NCBI RefSeq assembly: GCF_002094305.1
Contig: NZ_LWTX01000009.1
Coordinates: 62,001-126,000, forward strand
Origin: Prescottella equi
Lineage (GTDB): Bacteria; Actinomycetota; Actinomycetes; Mycobacteriales; Mycobacteriaceae
Reading direction: 5' to 3'
Length of the DNA stretch: 64,000 bases
Shown: piece after piece, positions 23,910 to 33,069 of the stretch
Position numbering within the stretch: the stretch's first letter is position 1
How the letters are laid out: each line of letters starts with the position of its first letter
Position numbers and translations under genes: made by a program
Notes under the pieces: generated by a model
What the model saw: the letters and a program-made list of their open reading frames with translations, nothing else
Told to the model about the DNA's origin: nothing
The model's database searches: none

Positions 23910-23995
23910 GAACGTCCGGTTTCCGGATGCGCCGGATGCGAGTGCGAATCGCGGTGCAGCGCGGCAACGGCCCGTTGCCGATAGCCTTGGACGGC

Positions 23996-25339
23996 ATGGA
24001 CAGGCCTACGCGACCGCTGCTGCAGTTGCGTCTGGCCGCCGCCGGGTACCGCTTTCGGGAAAGCCTGTTCGCGCTGCCGACGGTGCTCGTTGCGGTGGGG
24101 GTGGCGCTCGCGGAAGCCACCGCCTATCTCGATCGCGCCCTGGACGACGACGGCCCCGTCGGATGGGGCGTGCAGATGAACAGCAACGGCGCGACATGGT
24201 TGCTCAGCACCGTGGCGGGCGCAACGATCACCACGGCCGGCGTGGTCTTCTCCCTGACCGTCGTCAGTCTCCAACTGGCCAGCAGTCAGTTCTCGCCCCG
24301 CGTGATGCGTTCGTTCATCCGTGATCGGGTGAGCCAGACGGTCATCGGAATGTTGGTGGCCACGTTCGTCTTCTGTGTGCTCACGTTGCGGCACATCAGC
24401 GGCAACGCGACCGATCCCGCACCGCGGATTCCGCTGACCACAGCGCTGATCCTCACGGTGGGCACCGTCGTGCTCATCATTGCGTACCTCGGGCGGCTCG
24501 CCCGGGGGCTGCAGGTCGGCGAGGTCGTGCGCACCATCGCCGCCGAGGCGGACGGCGTGATCGGCGCCGCCTCCCACGCCGCCCAGAGGGAGACCACGGG
24601 TGCGACGGTCCCGGACATTCCGGAAGGAAAGCCGCAGTTGATCGTTCGAGCGGTTCGCGACGGATGGGTCACGCAGGTACCCACCGAGCAGATCCTTGCC
24701 GCGGTCCCCGCCGCAACCGTGGTGCGACTGGAGACGCGGACCGGCGCGTACATCCACCGCGGCGAGGTGCTGCTGCGCGTGTCGCCGATCCCGCGACGAG
24801 ACGACCGGGTGCGGCGGCGGCTCGAGTCTGCGGTCGATATCGCCGACAGCCGCACCATGCAGCAGGACGTCGACTTCGCGCTGCGTCAACTGGTCGACAT
24901 CGCGCTACGCGCTCTGAGTGCGGCGATCAACGACCCGACCACTGCCACAGAAGTGGTGCTGCGGCTGGGCAGTCTGCTGCGGACGCTTCTGGTCACGGAC
25001 ATGCCGCCGGTCGCGGTGTCGGGCCGGGACGGCCGCACGCTCCTGCGACCGTGGTTGCTGTCCCCGCCTGAGTACGTCGACCACGCCTTCGACCAGATAC
25101 GGCAGGCGTGTCCGCGTCAGCTGCACGTCGCCGACGCGCTCGCCCCGGTGCCGCGCATGCTGATCGACCACGTCACCGAATGCGGTCGCCGCGAACATGT
25201 CCCGTCTCTGCATCGGCAGCTGCGGTTGCTGGTGGACGGGGTGAGCGCGGAACCGGGGCTCCACCCGGAGGATCTGCAGCGGTTCCTCGCTGTGGCCGAG
25301 TCGACCGTCGACCCGGCCGAACACGACCCATCGAACTGA
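23996..25339 (+). CDS. DUF2254 family membrane protein
   Basis: A 447-residue integral membrane protein. Four hydrophobic segments lie in the first 165 residues (LFALPTVLVAVGVALA, ATITTAGVVFSLTVVSL, VIGMLVATFVFCVL, ILTVGTVVLIIAYL) followed by a large cytoplasmic or extracytoplasmic domain with the family hallmark FALRQLVDIALRALSAAINDPTTA at about 298-321. Function of DUF2254 is unknown. The ATG at 23996 is close to the first membrane segment; a longer open frame upstream is out of family range. Confidence 0.87.
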   Translation: MDRPTRPLLQLRLAAAGYRFRESLFALPTVLVAVGVALAEATAYLDRALDDDGPVGWGVQMNSNGATWLLSTVAGATITTAGVVFSLTVVSLQLASSQFSPRVMRSFIRDRVSQTVIGMLVATFVFCVLTLRHISGNATDPAPRIPLTTALILTVGTVVLIIAYLGRLARGLQVGEVVRTIAAEADGVIGAASHAAQRETTGATVPDIPEGKPQLIVRAVRDGWVTQVPTEQILAAVPAATVVRLETRTGAYIHRGEVLLRVSPIPRRDDRVRRRLESAVDIADSRTMQQDVDFALRQLVDIALRALSAAINDPTTATEVVLRLGSLLRTLLVTDMPPVAVSGRDGRTLLRPWLLSPPEYVDHAFDQIRQACPRQLHVADALAPVPRMLIDHVTECGRREHVPSLHRQLRLLVDGVSAEPGLHPEDLQRFLAVAESTVDPAEHDPSN

Positions 25340-25353
25340 GGAGTGCGAATCCG

Positions 25354-26025
25354 ATGTCCAACCTGCCAGCTGCGGTGCTCTTCGATATCGACGGCACCCT
25401 GGTCGACTCGAACTACCTTCACGCGGACGCGTGGCACCGTGCATTCGTGGACGCGGGACTGACCGTGCCCACGTGGCGGATCCACCGCGCCATCGGCATG
25501 GACGGCTCCACCCTGATCCGTGACCTGTGCCCCGGTATCGACGATGCCACCGCAGATCGTGTGGACGAACTGCACTCGCGTTTCTACAAGAACGAGGCGG
25601 ATCAGTTGCGCCTGCTGCCGGGGGCGCGGGAAATCCTCGAGCAGTTGCACGACAGTGGCCTGCGAGTGGTGTTGGCAACGTCCGCGCCGGCTGACGAGTT
25701 GGCCATCCTGCGTCGGCTGCTCGACAGTGAATCCGTGCTGTACGCGGTCACGAGTGGAGAGGACGTCGACACGGCGAAGCCCGACCCCACCATCGTGAAG
25801 ATCGCCCTCGAACGTGCCGGAACCGAATCCGGCAGAGCAGTTTTCGTGGGCGACAGTGTCTGGGACATGCGTGCGTGCCAGGCTCTGGGGGTGCCCACCG
25901 TGGGTGTGTTGAGCGGCGGGATCTCGCGCGGGGAACTGACCGAGGCGGGCGCCGATCACTGCTGCGACGACGTCGACGCGCTGCGCCGCGAACTCGACCG
26001 CAGTCCGCTGGGCCGCCTGCTCTGA
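25354..26025 (+). CDS. HAD-superfamily phosphatase (beta-phosphoglucomutase/PGP-like)
   Basis: A 223-residue hydrolase with the HAD motifs: FDIDGTLVDS (nucleophile Asp and acid Asp), ATSAP (motif II), KPDP (Lys, motif III) and VGDSVWDM (motif IV). A helical cap follows motif I (HADAWHRAF...). It likely dephosphorylates a small sugar phosphate or phosphoglycolate. GAGGAGTG precedes the ATG and it is 14 bases after the DUF2254 gene. Confidence 0.85.
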   Translation: MSNLPAAVLFDIDGTLVDSNYLHADAWHRAFVDAGLTVPTWRIHRAIGMDGSTLIRDLCPGIDDATADRVDELHSRFYKNEADQLRLLPGAREILEQLHDSGLRVVLATSAPADELAILRRLLDSESVLYAVTSGEDVDTAKPDPTIVKIALERAGTESGRAVFVGDSVWDMRACQALGVPTVGVLSGGISRGELTEAGADHCCDDVDALRRELDRSPLGRLL

Positions 26026-26090
26026 CGTGGCGCCACGAGCCAGAGGTCTGTTGCCAAGCGGGACCTCCCCGGGTCCGGTATACGGGAAGT

Positions 26091-26966
26091 ATGACGTCTG
26101 CACATTCGCTGTCGGTCATCGTGCCCACCTTCAACGAGGAGAACTACATCGGCGCATGCTTGGAGGCGCTGCTCCGGTCCGAGGACGATCTTCACGAGGT
26201 TCTGGTCGTCGACAACAACTCCACCGACCGCACCGTCGAGATCGTCGAGCGGATCGCCGCGTCCCACCCCGTAGTCAAGTTGGTCCGTGAGGCCACTCCT
26301 GGCGCGGTGCACGCCCGCAACACCGGCTTCGACGCCGCCACCGGCGACATCCTCGGCCGCATCGACGCAGACACCCGCGTCGGCGAAGGGTGGGCGCGGA
26401 TTGTTCTCGACTACTTCGGTCGACCCGACACCCAGGCGGTGGGTGCCGTGACCGGGCTGAGTAATTCGTACGACTCGCCGTACCGGGGGCTCAAAGGTTG
26501 GTACCTGCGTCGCCTCGTGTCGAAGGGTGTGCTCGGCAACGAGCAACGGATTCGGAATCTGCACGGCGCCAACATGGCTCTGCGCCGCACCACCTGGAAA
26601 CAAGTGAAGTCGGCGACGAGCGTCGATCCCGACGTCCACGAGGATGCCGACCTGGCGCTGTGCATCTGCGACGCCGGCGTCGAGATCGCCCAGCTGTCGG
26701 AGCTGTGTGCGGATCTCTCACCCCGCCGGGCACTGACCCCGCCCCGCGAGTTCTCGGACTATCTGCGGGCCGGTATCAAAACCCTCGAACGGCACGACGC
26801 CATGACGCCCCAGCACCGCCGGCTCCTGCGCCTGCACTGGTTCACCCACCTCGGTGCCTACCTGGCATACCGTCCATACGATCCGGATCGGCAACGGTTC
26901 ACTCTGCGCCGCTTGATCTTCGGCGGGCCGCCTCGCACGATGCCGGTCTCCGCCGCCGTGGCGTAG
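26091..26966 (+). CDS. Family 2 glycosyltransferase
   Basis: A 291-residue GT-A enzyme: SVIVPTFNEENYIGACLEAL (residues 7-26), DNNSTDRT, GAVHARNTGFDAATGDIL, the metal-binding DADT and the acceptor-side motif HEDADLALC. It transfers a sugar from a nucleotide donor, probably at the inner face of the membrane, for cell-envelope glycans; no transmembrane segment is predicted. The ATG with GGGAAG before it is the clear start. Confidence 0.87.
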   Translation: MTSAHSLSVIVPTFNEENYIGACLEALLRSEDDLHEVLVVDNNSTDRTVEIVERIAASHPVVKLVREATPGAVHARNTGFDAATGDILGRIDADTRVGEGWARIVLDYFGRPDTQAVGAVTGLSNSYDSPYRGLKGWYLRRLVSKGVLGNEQRIRNLHGANMALRRTTWKQVKSATSVDPDVHEDADLALCICDAGVEIAQLSELCADLSPRRALTPPREFSDYLRAGIKTLERHDAMTPQHRRLLRLHWFTHLGAYLAYRPYDPDRQRFTLRRLIFGGPPRTMPVSAAVA

Positions 26967-27010
26967 CCCCGGGCGGTTTACCCGTCGGCGCCGTCGGGTA
27001 ACTCCCGAAG

Positions 27011-28099
27011 ATGACAGCTCGCGACGACCGACAAGCCGCGCGCCCGACCGGGCGTGCGGCAGAAGAGGTGGTCGAGCCGGAATCACCGGACGACCTCACC
27101 AAGCGTTCCTGGATGTACGTGTTGCGCAAGACGGCGCGCGAGTTCGGCACCGACCAGTGCACGGACCTCGCCGCAGCGCTCACCTACTACGCCGTTCTGG
27201 CGCTGTTTCCGGCGCTGCTCGTGATCGTGTCGCTACTCGGTGTCTTCGGCCAGGGGCAGCGCACGGTGGACGCGGTGATGGAGATGGTCGGGCAACTCGG
27301 CCCCACCAATGCCGTGGACACGCTGCGGGAGCCCGTCGAGCAACTGGTCGCGGCCCCCTCCGCCGGGATCGCGTTGGTCATCGGTGTCCTCGGTGCGCTG
27401 TGGTCGGCCTCCGGCTACGTGGGCGCCTTCGCCCGGGCGATGAACCGCATCTACGAGATCGAAGAGGGCCGGCCGATCTGGAAGCTTCGCCCGCTCATGT
27501 TCGTGGTGACTGCGTTCTGCCTCGTGGCTGTCGGCGCGTCCGGCTTGATGCTGGTGATCAGCGGACCGGTCGCCCGCTCCGTCGGGGACGTTCTCGGACT
27601 GGGTGACGCGGCCGTGACGGCATGGGACATCGCCAAGTGGCCGGTGCTGCTCCTCGTCGTCGGCGTCCTCGTGGCGGTGCTGTACTACGTGACGCCCAAC
27701 GTGTCCCAGCCGAAGTTCCGCTGGATCAGCCCCGGCGCGGCCATTGCGATCGTCGTCTGGATCGGGGCGTCGGCGCTGTTCGCCGTGTACGTGTCGAACT
27801 TCGCCAGCTACAACAAGACGTACGGTTCGCTGGCCGGTGCGGTGGTGTTCCTGCTGTGGCTGTGGATCACCAATCTCGCGCTGCTCTTCGGGGCCGAATT
27901 CGACGCAGAGCTCGAGCGTGGCCGGGAACTGCAGGCGGGACTTCCCGCGGAGAAGTCCATCCAACTGCCGCCCCGCGATACGCGCGACATCGAGAAGCGC
28001 GAGAAACAGCGCAGCAAGGACGTCGAGGACGGTCGCCGCCTTCGGCTCTCCCACTCCGCGGCCTCGCCGACACAAGGGAAGGAAAGTGACGATGCCTGA
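27011..28099 (+). CDS. YihY/BrkB family membrane protein
   Basis: A 362-residue inner-membrane protein with six hydrophobic segments and the family signatures DLAAALTYYAVLALFPALLV, GALWSASGYVGAF, and NKTYGSLAGAVVFLLWLWI. Function is not established; the old ribonuclease BN assignment is wrong for the family. A long charged C-terminal tail (290-362) is cytoplasmic. The stop overlaps the next gene start by eight bases, so three genes form one operon. Confidence 0.88.
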   Translation: MTARDDRQAARPTGRAAEEVVEPESPDDLTKRSWMYVLRKTAREFGTDQCTDLAAALTYYAVLALFPALLVIVSLLGVFGQGQRTVDAVMEMVGQLGPTNAVDTLREPVEQLVAAPSAGIALVIGVLGALWSASGYVGAFARAMNRIYEIEEGRPIWKLRPLMFVVTAFCLVAVGASGLMLVISGPVARSVGDVLGLGDAAVTAWDIAKWPVLLLVVGVLVAVLYYVTPNVSQPKFRWISPGAAIAIVVWIGASALFAVYVSNFASYNKTYGSLAGAVVFLLWLWITNLALLFGAEFDAELERGRELQAGLPAEKSIQLPPRDTRDIEKREKQRSKDVEDGRRLRLSHSAASPTQGKESDDA

Positions 28100-28508
28100 C
28101 GCGATGGGTCCTGGAGAAGCCGACCCGCACGAATTGTCCACAGCCCAGCTGACCGAGCGCCTCGCCGGCCAGGTCTCGACGCTGGTCCGCACGGAAGTCG
28201 CCAGCGCCGTCGAAGAGGTGAAGGCCAAGGGCACCCGGATGGGAATCGGTGTCGGGATATCCGGTGCCGGCCTGATGTTGATCTATCTCGGTGTCGGGGC
28301 GCTCATCGCCACCGCCATCCTGGGGTTGGCGACTGCGGTCGCCCCCTGGCTGGCGGCGTTGATCGTCTCCCTGGTGGTGCTGGCCGTCGGGGGAATTCTC
28401 GCCGCAGTGGGCGCTGCGCGCGCCAAGAACGCCGCACCCCCCGTGCCCGCCGACACCGTCGACAGCGTCCGCCGCGACGTACAAGCTGTGAAAGGAACAG
28501 TGCGATGA
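28092..28508 (+). CDS. Phage-holin-like / DUF1469 (ActP superfamily III holin) family protein
   Basis: A 138-residue protein: a helical N-terminal domain with LTERLAGQVSTLVRTEVASAVEEVKAKG, then two membrane segments (GAGLMLIYLGVGALIATAILGLA and LAALIVSLVVLAVGGILAAVGA). This matches the putative actinobacterial 'phage holin family' proteins that accompany DUF3618 proteins; function unknown. It overlaps both neighbours. Confidence 0.8.
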   Translation: MPDAMGPGEADPHELSTAQLTERLAGQVSTLVRTEVASAVEEVKAKGTRMGIGVGISGAGLMLIYLGVGALIATAILGLATAVAPWLAALIVSLVVLAVGGILAAVGAARAKNAAPPVPADTVDSVRRDVQAVKGTVR

Positions 28509-28759
28509 CCGGACCCGGAGACAGCGACGAATCGCAGATCGACGTCGAACGGCAGCGCGCCGAACTCGCCGAGACGTTCGAGGAACTCACCCACCGGGTG
28601 GATGTGCCGGCACGGACCAAGGTAGCGGTCCACGAGAAGTCCGACGCCGCGGTCGAACTCGCCCGCCGGAGAGCACCCGCCCTGGCCGTCGTCGCCGGTG
28701 TGGGCGTCGTGCTGATCTTCCTGGGCGCTGTGGGCAGGAGACGCCGACGGCGGCACTGA
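28505..28759 (+). CDS. DUF3618 domain protein
   Basis: An 84-residue protein: IDVERQRAELAETFEELTHRVDVPARTKVAVHEK followed by a single C-terminal membrane helix and an RRRRRRH tail. DUF3618 proteins have an amphipathic N-terminus and lie beside the phage-holin-like gene in many actinobacteria. The ATG overlaps the previous TGA (ATGA). Confidence 0.85.
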   Translation: MTGPGDSDESQIDVERQRAELAETFEELTHRVDVPARTKVAVHEKSDAAVELARRRAPALAVVAGVGVVLIFLGAVGRRRRRRH

Positions 28760-28772
28760 ACCGGCCGTACAG

Positions 28773-28804
28773 CTGGGCCCCCGGCGATCTCGCCGGGGGC
28801 CCAG
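28773..28804 (+). terminator. Terminator of the BrkB operon
   Basis: Perfect 15-base GC-rich arms (28773-28787 and 28790-28804) with a 2-base centre, 13 bases after the stop. Confidence 0.75.
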
Positions 28805-28828
28805 TGCCGTGAATCCGAGGTCGGAAGC

Positions 28829-28930
28829 TTAGACCGGGTTCTCCACGGAGGTGTTCAGCTGGAAGCCGGCGGAGCCGACGCGCAGACCCAGGTTGAGGAT
28901 GACGGCGAAGAGATCGTTGACACTCAGCAT
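28829..28930 (-). CDS. Small ORF, 33 aa
   Basis: MLSVNDLFAVILNLGLRVGS and onward to NPV, a 33-residue peptide with an amphipathic or membrane-prone centre. AGGGAG lies eight bases before the ATG, a better site than many real genes here. It is divergent from the NERD gene and too short for usual gene callers. The function is unknown. Confidence 0.5.
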   Translation of the reverse strand: MLSVNDLFAVILNLGLRVGSAGFQLNTSVENPV

Positions 28931-29117
28931 TTCGATACTCCCTGTATGACAGTGGAACTGAACCGAATGGACGGCTCGAAACTTATCAACCTTTTGGTTC
29001 GGTTTCACGGCGGGGTTCCATCGGCGATGGTCTCGGCCACGGAAGGCGACGTCTCCCTCGCATTCGATTTCGGTCATTCCCCAGTCCGGGCGCAGTTCGC
29101 GGTGATATTCGTCCGTC

Positions 29118-29865
29118 GTGAGCGACGGTGCGGATGTGGTGGTGACGAGGTGGCGGCGGTACGGGCACGATCGCCTGTATGTGCGCGCCCCCGACGGCAC
29201 CGACCTCGGGTGGTGGGACCTCGACGCCGGGCGGGCCCACGCTCGGACCTCGCAAAGTGAGGACACGGTGACGGCTGCGGCCGCCGTCTGGCGGGCCGCA
29301 CAGCACGAGGTTCTGAGCCCTCGAGAGGTCGAAACTGCAACCGTCGCAACAGCGGCCGTCGAACCGGTGCGATCCGTCCAGGACCTCGCCGACTCGAGGC
29401 CGGGTGCCGCGGCTCGCCCGGGTGGTGCGGAAGGACCCGCGGTGGCGCGTGCTCCACGCCATTCCCGTCGGAGTCCGGGGTAGCGACATCGACCACCTCG
29501 TGGTGGGGCCCGGCGGTGTTTTCACCGTCAACGCAAAGCATCATCCACGCGCGGATATCTGGGTGGCCGACAGTACCTTCCTGGTGAACGGCACGAGGCA
29601 GCCGTACATCCGGAACAGTCGTCACGAAGCGGCGCGGGCCGCGAAACTGCTCACCGCGGCCTGCGGGTTCGATGTTGCCGCCGAACCGGTCATCGTCACC
29701 GTCAATGCCCGGGCCGTCACCGTGAAGAGCCCGCCTGACGGGGTCCACGTCGTGCCGCGGATGCACGTCGCTCGTTGGCTCCTCCGGCAGCGGGACATCC
29801 ACCCGCCGGAGACTGTCGAGGCTCTCTACGAAGCCGCGCGGCGGTCCACGACCTGGCAACCGTGA
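29118..29865 (+). pseudogene. NERD-domain nuclease-related protein, broken
   Basis: Two frames are needed. 29118-29403 (frame 3) gives the usual start VVVTRWRRYGHDRLYVRAPD, GWWDL and ends DLADSRPGAAAR. 29404-29865 (frame 1) gives LARVVRKDPRWRVLHAIP, GSDIDHLVVGPGGVFTVNAKHH and RNSRHEAARAAKLL, the NERD core. Intact homologues have about 40 more residues between these blocks, so the gene has a deletion with frameshift near 29400. In the NERD core the usual E-x-K is N-A-K. The second frame could be translated alone from GTG 29404 as a 153-aa NERD protein. Confidence 0.7.
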
Positions 29866-29940
29866 TCCGCGTCGGATTGTGTGCCGGGTTGTCCCGTAGG
29901 CTTCCGATGCAGCTTGGTTGGTGAACCTCGGGAGTAACAC

Positions 29941-30276
29941 GTGGCACAGAAGGTAATTGTCGAGCTCATCGATGATCTTGATGGTGAGCCCATCGATACC
30001 GGCGGCGAAACGATCAGCTTCGCGGTCAACGGCGTCGAGTACACCATCGACCTCAACGACAAGAACGCCACCGAGTTCCATCGCAAGATGGACTACTACA
30101 TCCGGCACGCGAGCAAGGTCGGCGGTCGTCAGAAGCCCCGCGCCGCCGCCACCCCCTCGACCGACGGTGCGAGCACCCAGGAGATCCGCGAGTGGGCGTC
30201 CCGCAACGGCTTCGCCGTGTCCACCCGCGGACGCATCTCGCGTGAGATCGCCGAGGCGTTTGCGGCCGCGCACTGA
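29941..30276 (+). CDS. lsr2: Lsr2 nucleoid-associated xenogeneic silencer
   Basis: A 111-residue H-NS analogue that binds AT-rich DNA in the minor groove and bridges it, silencing acquired genes. The N-terminal dimerisation domain (KVIVELIDDLDG, FAVNGVEYTIDL, EFHRKMDYYI) and the C-terminal DNA-binding domain (STQEIREWASRNGFAVSTRGRISREI) with the RGR AT-hook motif are intact. GTG start with GGGAG upstream. It is probably the resident copy that would act on the low-GC island; compare the island paralogue at 9653. Confidence 0.95.
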   Translation: MAQKVIVELIDDLDGEPIDTGGETISFAVNGVEYTIDLNDKNATEFHRKMDYYIRHASKVGGRQKPRAAATPSTDGASTQEIREWASRNGFAVSTRGRISREIAEAFAAAH

Positions 30277-30279
30277 CCC

Positions 30280-31101
30280 ATGACCACCGTCAGTGACAAC
30301 GAGGCGGCGAACGCGGCCGCTCCGGATGCCGATCCGCAGACGATCGAACCCGCGCCCACCGCGCCGGCGGCCGACGACGCCGCCGATCAGGCCTCCGACT
30401 ACTCGCACGGCGACCCGATCCGGGTGTTCCTCTACGACATCCCGAACGACGGCGGCGAGTGGACCGCCCGCTACGAGCAGGGCATCACGCGGATCCGCGC
30501 CAAGAAGGTGAGCCCCGGGGTCTACCTGGACCTGCTGCACCGGGTGTTCCCCAAGCACGAGGTGCTCGTCAAGGGCGAACTGCTCAGCGTCAAGAACCGG
30601 CCGCACCCCGACGACCCGAAGGTCCTCACCGAGGTCACCCTCCTCGTGTACCTCGCGACCGAGGTTGCGCTGTTCAAGGCTTTCCTCGCCTGGGCCGGCG
30701 GCGATGTGGCGCCGATCCGGATCACACCCGACAAGCTCGACGACGTGGCCCGCAAGATCCACAACGACGTCTACCGCATCCACCTGTTCAAGCAGCGCCT
30801 CGTGACCGCGGGGATCGAGGATCCGGCGGAACTCGACGAGGACGTCGCGCGCCCGCTCGAGGTCATCAAGAGCGAGATCGACGCCATCCAGGATCTGCGG
30901 ATCTCGGTCAAGCGGTATCGCGACCGGGTGGTCCAGGCCAAGCGCGAACGCGTCGTGAAGGAGAGCCAGAACCTCGTCGGCAACATCGAGATGGCCACGT
31001 GGGACTCGGTGCAGCGTCGCGAGGAGATGGTCGTGATGCGTGAGTGGGTGGACAACCAGCAGCGCGTCCTGCCGATCGGCAAGGCCGTCAAGCTGACCTG
31101 A
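30280..31101 (+). CDS. Unrecognised helical protein downstream of lsr2
   Basis: A 273-residue soluble protein starting three bases after the lsr2 stop. Residues 1-40 are Ala/Asp/Pro-rich and probably unstructured. The core begins IRVFLYDIPNDGGEWTARYEQGITRI and is followed by a long helical part (AELDEDVARPLEVIKSEIDA, RYRDRVVQAKRERVVKE) that could form a coiled coil. No signal peptide or membrane segment. The tight spacing suggests co-expression with Lsr2. Family not recognised. Confidence 0.7.
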   Translation: MTTVSDNEAANAAAPDADPQTIEPAPTAPAADDAADQASDYSHGDPIRVFLYDIPNDGGEWTARYEQGITRIRAKKVSPGVYLDLLHRVFPKHEVLVKGELLSVKNRPHPDDPKVLTEVTLLVYLATEVALFKAFLAWAGGDVAPIRITPDKLDDVARKIHNDVYRIHLFKQRLVTAGIEDPAELDEDVARPLEVIKSEIDAIQDLRISVKRYRDRVVQAKRERVVKESQNLVGNIEMATWDSVQRREEMVVMREWVDNQQRVLPIGKAVKLT

Positions 31102-31119
31102 TCCCCGTACGTAAGCCGC

Positions 31120-31156
31120 GCAGGGCCGCTCCGATCTCGATCGGGAGCGGCCCTGC
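31120..31156 (+). terminator. Terminator of the lsr2 transcript
   Basis: Perfect 13-base arms (31120-31132 and 31144-31156) with an 11-base loop, followed by TTCGTT. Located 18 bases after the stop. Confidence 0.75.
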
Positions 31157-31215
31157 TTCGTTGGGGCCGGGGGGGGTCGGCTGCAGGGGTGCGCGATCAC
31201 CACCCTCGGGTGTAT

Positions 31216-31229
31216 GCTTGCCGACAAGC
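31216..31229. promoter_or_regulatory. Operator-like palindrome before the MarR gene
   Basis: GCTTG-CCGA-CAAGC, with the half site extended to CAAGCAAG. It lies 20 bases upstream of the GTG start at 31250, suitable for MarR autorepression. Confidence 0.5.
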
Positions 31230-31249
31230 AAGTAAATTGGAGGGTGGCT

Positions 31250-31708
31250 GTGACAAGCCTGTTCGACGACGACGAAGTGTCCCGGCTGCGGGTCGCGCTC
31301 GGTCGCATCTCGCGGCAGGTCGATCGCCAGACGTCGGCCGGTGAACTGACCAAGACGCAGTTCTCGATCCTGACGACGGCGGTGCGGCGAGGGCCTATCC
31401 GGGCCAGTGAGATGGCCGAGATCGAGACCCTCAACCCGACGATGCTCTCGCGCATGATCGGCAAGATGGAGGCCGCCGGGCTGCTGATGCGTTCGGCGCA
31501 CCCCGACGACGGTCGCGCCGTGGTGGTGGCCGCCACCGCGGAGGGGATCGCCCTGCATGCCGAGTTGCGTGACAAGCGGACCCGGCTGTTCGCCGAGTAC
31601 CTCGGCCAGCTTCCCGAGACGGAGACCCGTAACCTGCTCGACGCCCTACCCGCCCTCGAGGCCCTCGGCGAACGGATGTGTCAGGCCCGGGCCACGGCCC
31701 GCTCATGA
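31250..31708 (+). CDS. MarR-family regulator
   Basis: A 152-residue winged-helix repressor: TKTQFSILTTAVRRGPIRASEMAEIETLNPTMLSRMIGKMEAAGLL, then the wing AHPDDGRAVVVAATAEG. It probably controls the exporter that overlaps its stop codon (ATGA). The open frame runs up to an ATG at 31214, but that would include the palindrome; GTG 31250 has GGAGGG seven bases upstream and is preferred. Confidence 0.88.
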   Translation: MTSLFDDDEVSRLRVALGRISRQVDRQTSAGELTKTQFSILTTAVRRGPIRASEMAEIETLNPTMLSRMIGKMEAAGLLMRSAHPDDGRAVVVAATAEGIALHAELRDKRTRLFAEYLGQLPETETRNLLDALPALEALGERMCQARATARS

Positions 31709-33036
31709 CGGCGGCCGCGAAACTCGGGCGCCAGACCTTCGCCGCGCTGGCCAATCGCAACTACCGGCGTTTCATCGGCGGGCAGGGCATCTCGCTCGTC
31801 GGCACCTGGATGCAGACCGTCGCGCAGTCCTGGCTGGTCCTCGAGCTCACCGGATCCGGTACCGCGATCGGTGTCGTCGTCGCGCTGCAGACCCTGCCGA
31901 TCCTGCTCCTCGGCCCGTACGGTGGCGTCATTGCCGACCGGACGGACAAGCGCCGCTTGATGATCGGGCTGCAGTCCATCATGGGTGTGCAGGCGCTGCT
32001 GCTCGGCATCCTCACGATCACCGGCACCGTGCAGTTGTGGCACGTCTACGTGCTGGCGCTGCTGCTCGGGCTGAATCAGTGCTTCGAAAACCCTGCGCGG
32101 CAGTCCTTCCTGCTCGAAATGGTGGGCCCGGAGGATCTGCGCAACGCGGTCAGCCTCAATTCGACCCTCGTCAGTGTGTCCCGCATCGTCGGGCCCGCGG
32201 TGGCCGGTGTGACCATCGCGGCGGGCGGCCTGGGCGTGTGCTTCCTGATCAACGCCGCCAGCTTCGTCGCGGTGGTCAGTTCGCTGTTGCGGTTGGATAC
32301 TTCGGCGCTGCATCGGTCCGCTCCGGCGGAGCGGGCCCGTGGTCAGCTGCGAGAGGGGCTGCGCTACGTGCGCGGTAACCGGAACCTCGCGGTGCCGCTG
32401 CTGATGATGGCGTTCATCGGCTGCCTCGCGTTCGAGTTCCAGGTGGTGCTCCCGATCGTCGCCGACCAGACCTTCGGTGCGGGTTCGCAGGCCTACGGTT
32501 TCATGACGGCCGCGATGGGCATCGGCTCGGTGTGCGGCGGTCTGCTCGTCGCGACCTGGGGGAGGACCGGAACGCGGGTACTGATCGTGGCCGCAGCCGC
32601 CTTCGGGTTCGCGCTCGTCGCGGCCGCCGCGGCTCCGACGCTCGCCCTGGAACTGGTCGCGCTGGCGCTCGTCGGTGCGGTGAGCATCGCGTTCAACTCG
32701 ACCACCAACAGCACGCTCCAGCTCGAGGCCGACCCGCAGATGCGGGGCCGGGTCATGGCGCTGTGGTCCACCGCGTTCATGGGGTCGACCGCGATCGGGG
32801 GTCCGATCGCCGGTTGGGTCAGCCAGCAGTGGGGTGGGCGCGCCGGTCTGCTGCTCGGCGCGATCACCTGCCTCGTCGTGGCGCTGGTCGCGTGGATCGT
32901 GATCGGCCGCGGCAAGGACGTGACTGCCCGGACCGAGCCGATCACCGAGGACCCGGAGGAACACACCGTCGAGAACCCGGTGGTCTCCGAGGACCCGACA
33001 CTGACGGACGCCGAGGCACGACGCCGGGCGGCTTGA
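31705..33036 (+). CDS. Major facilitator superfamily exporter
   Basis: A 443-residue transporter with about twelve hydrophobic segments. Between segments 2 and 3 it has GGVIADRTDKRRLM, the MFS signature loop. The overall pattern (GTWMQTVAQSWLVLELT, NAVSLNSTLVSVSRIVGPAVAG) resembles the enterobactin-exporter/tetracycline-like group (MFS_3). The C-terminal tail is acidic. Regulated with and probably by the MarR gene in front. Confidence 0.88.
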   Translation: MTAAAKLGRQTFAALANRNYRRFIGGQGISLVGTWMQTVAQSWLVLELTGSGTAIGVVVALQTLPILLLGPYGGVIADRTDKRRLMIGLQSIMGVQALLLGILTITGTVQLWHVYVLALLLGLNQCFENPARQSFLLEMVGPEDLRNAVSLNSTLVSVSRIVGPAVAGVTIAAGGLGVCFLINAASFVAVVSSLLRLDTSALHRSAPAERARGQLREGLRYVRGNRNLAVPLLMMAFIGCLAFEFQVVLPIVADQTFGAGSQAYGFMTAAMGIGSVCGGLLVATWGRTGTRVLIVAAAAFGFALVAAAAAPTLALELVALALVGAVSIAFNSTTNSTLQLEADPQMRGRVMALWSTAFMGSTAIGGPIAGWVSQQWGGRAGLLLGAITCLVVALVAWIVIGRGKDVTARTEPITEDPEEHTVENPVVSEDPTLTDAEARRRAA

Positions 33037-33069
33037 CCTTCGACCTGCTCGAAACTTCATGATGTCCGG

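Noticed and set aside
29074-31575. 833-aa minus-strand open frame
   Set aside because: Covers lsr2 and its neighbour in antisense; no family pattern.
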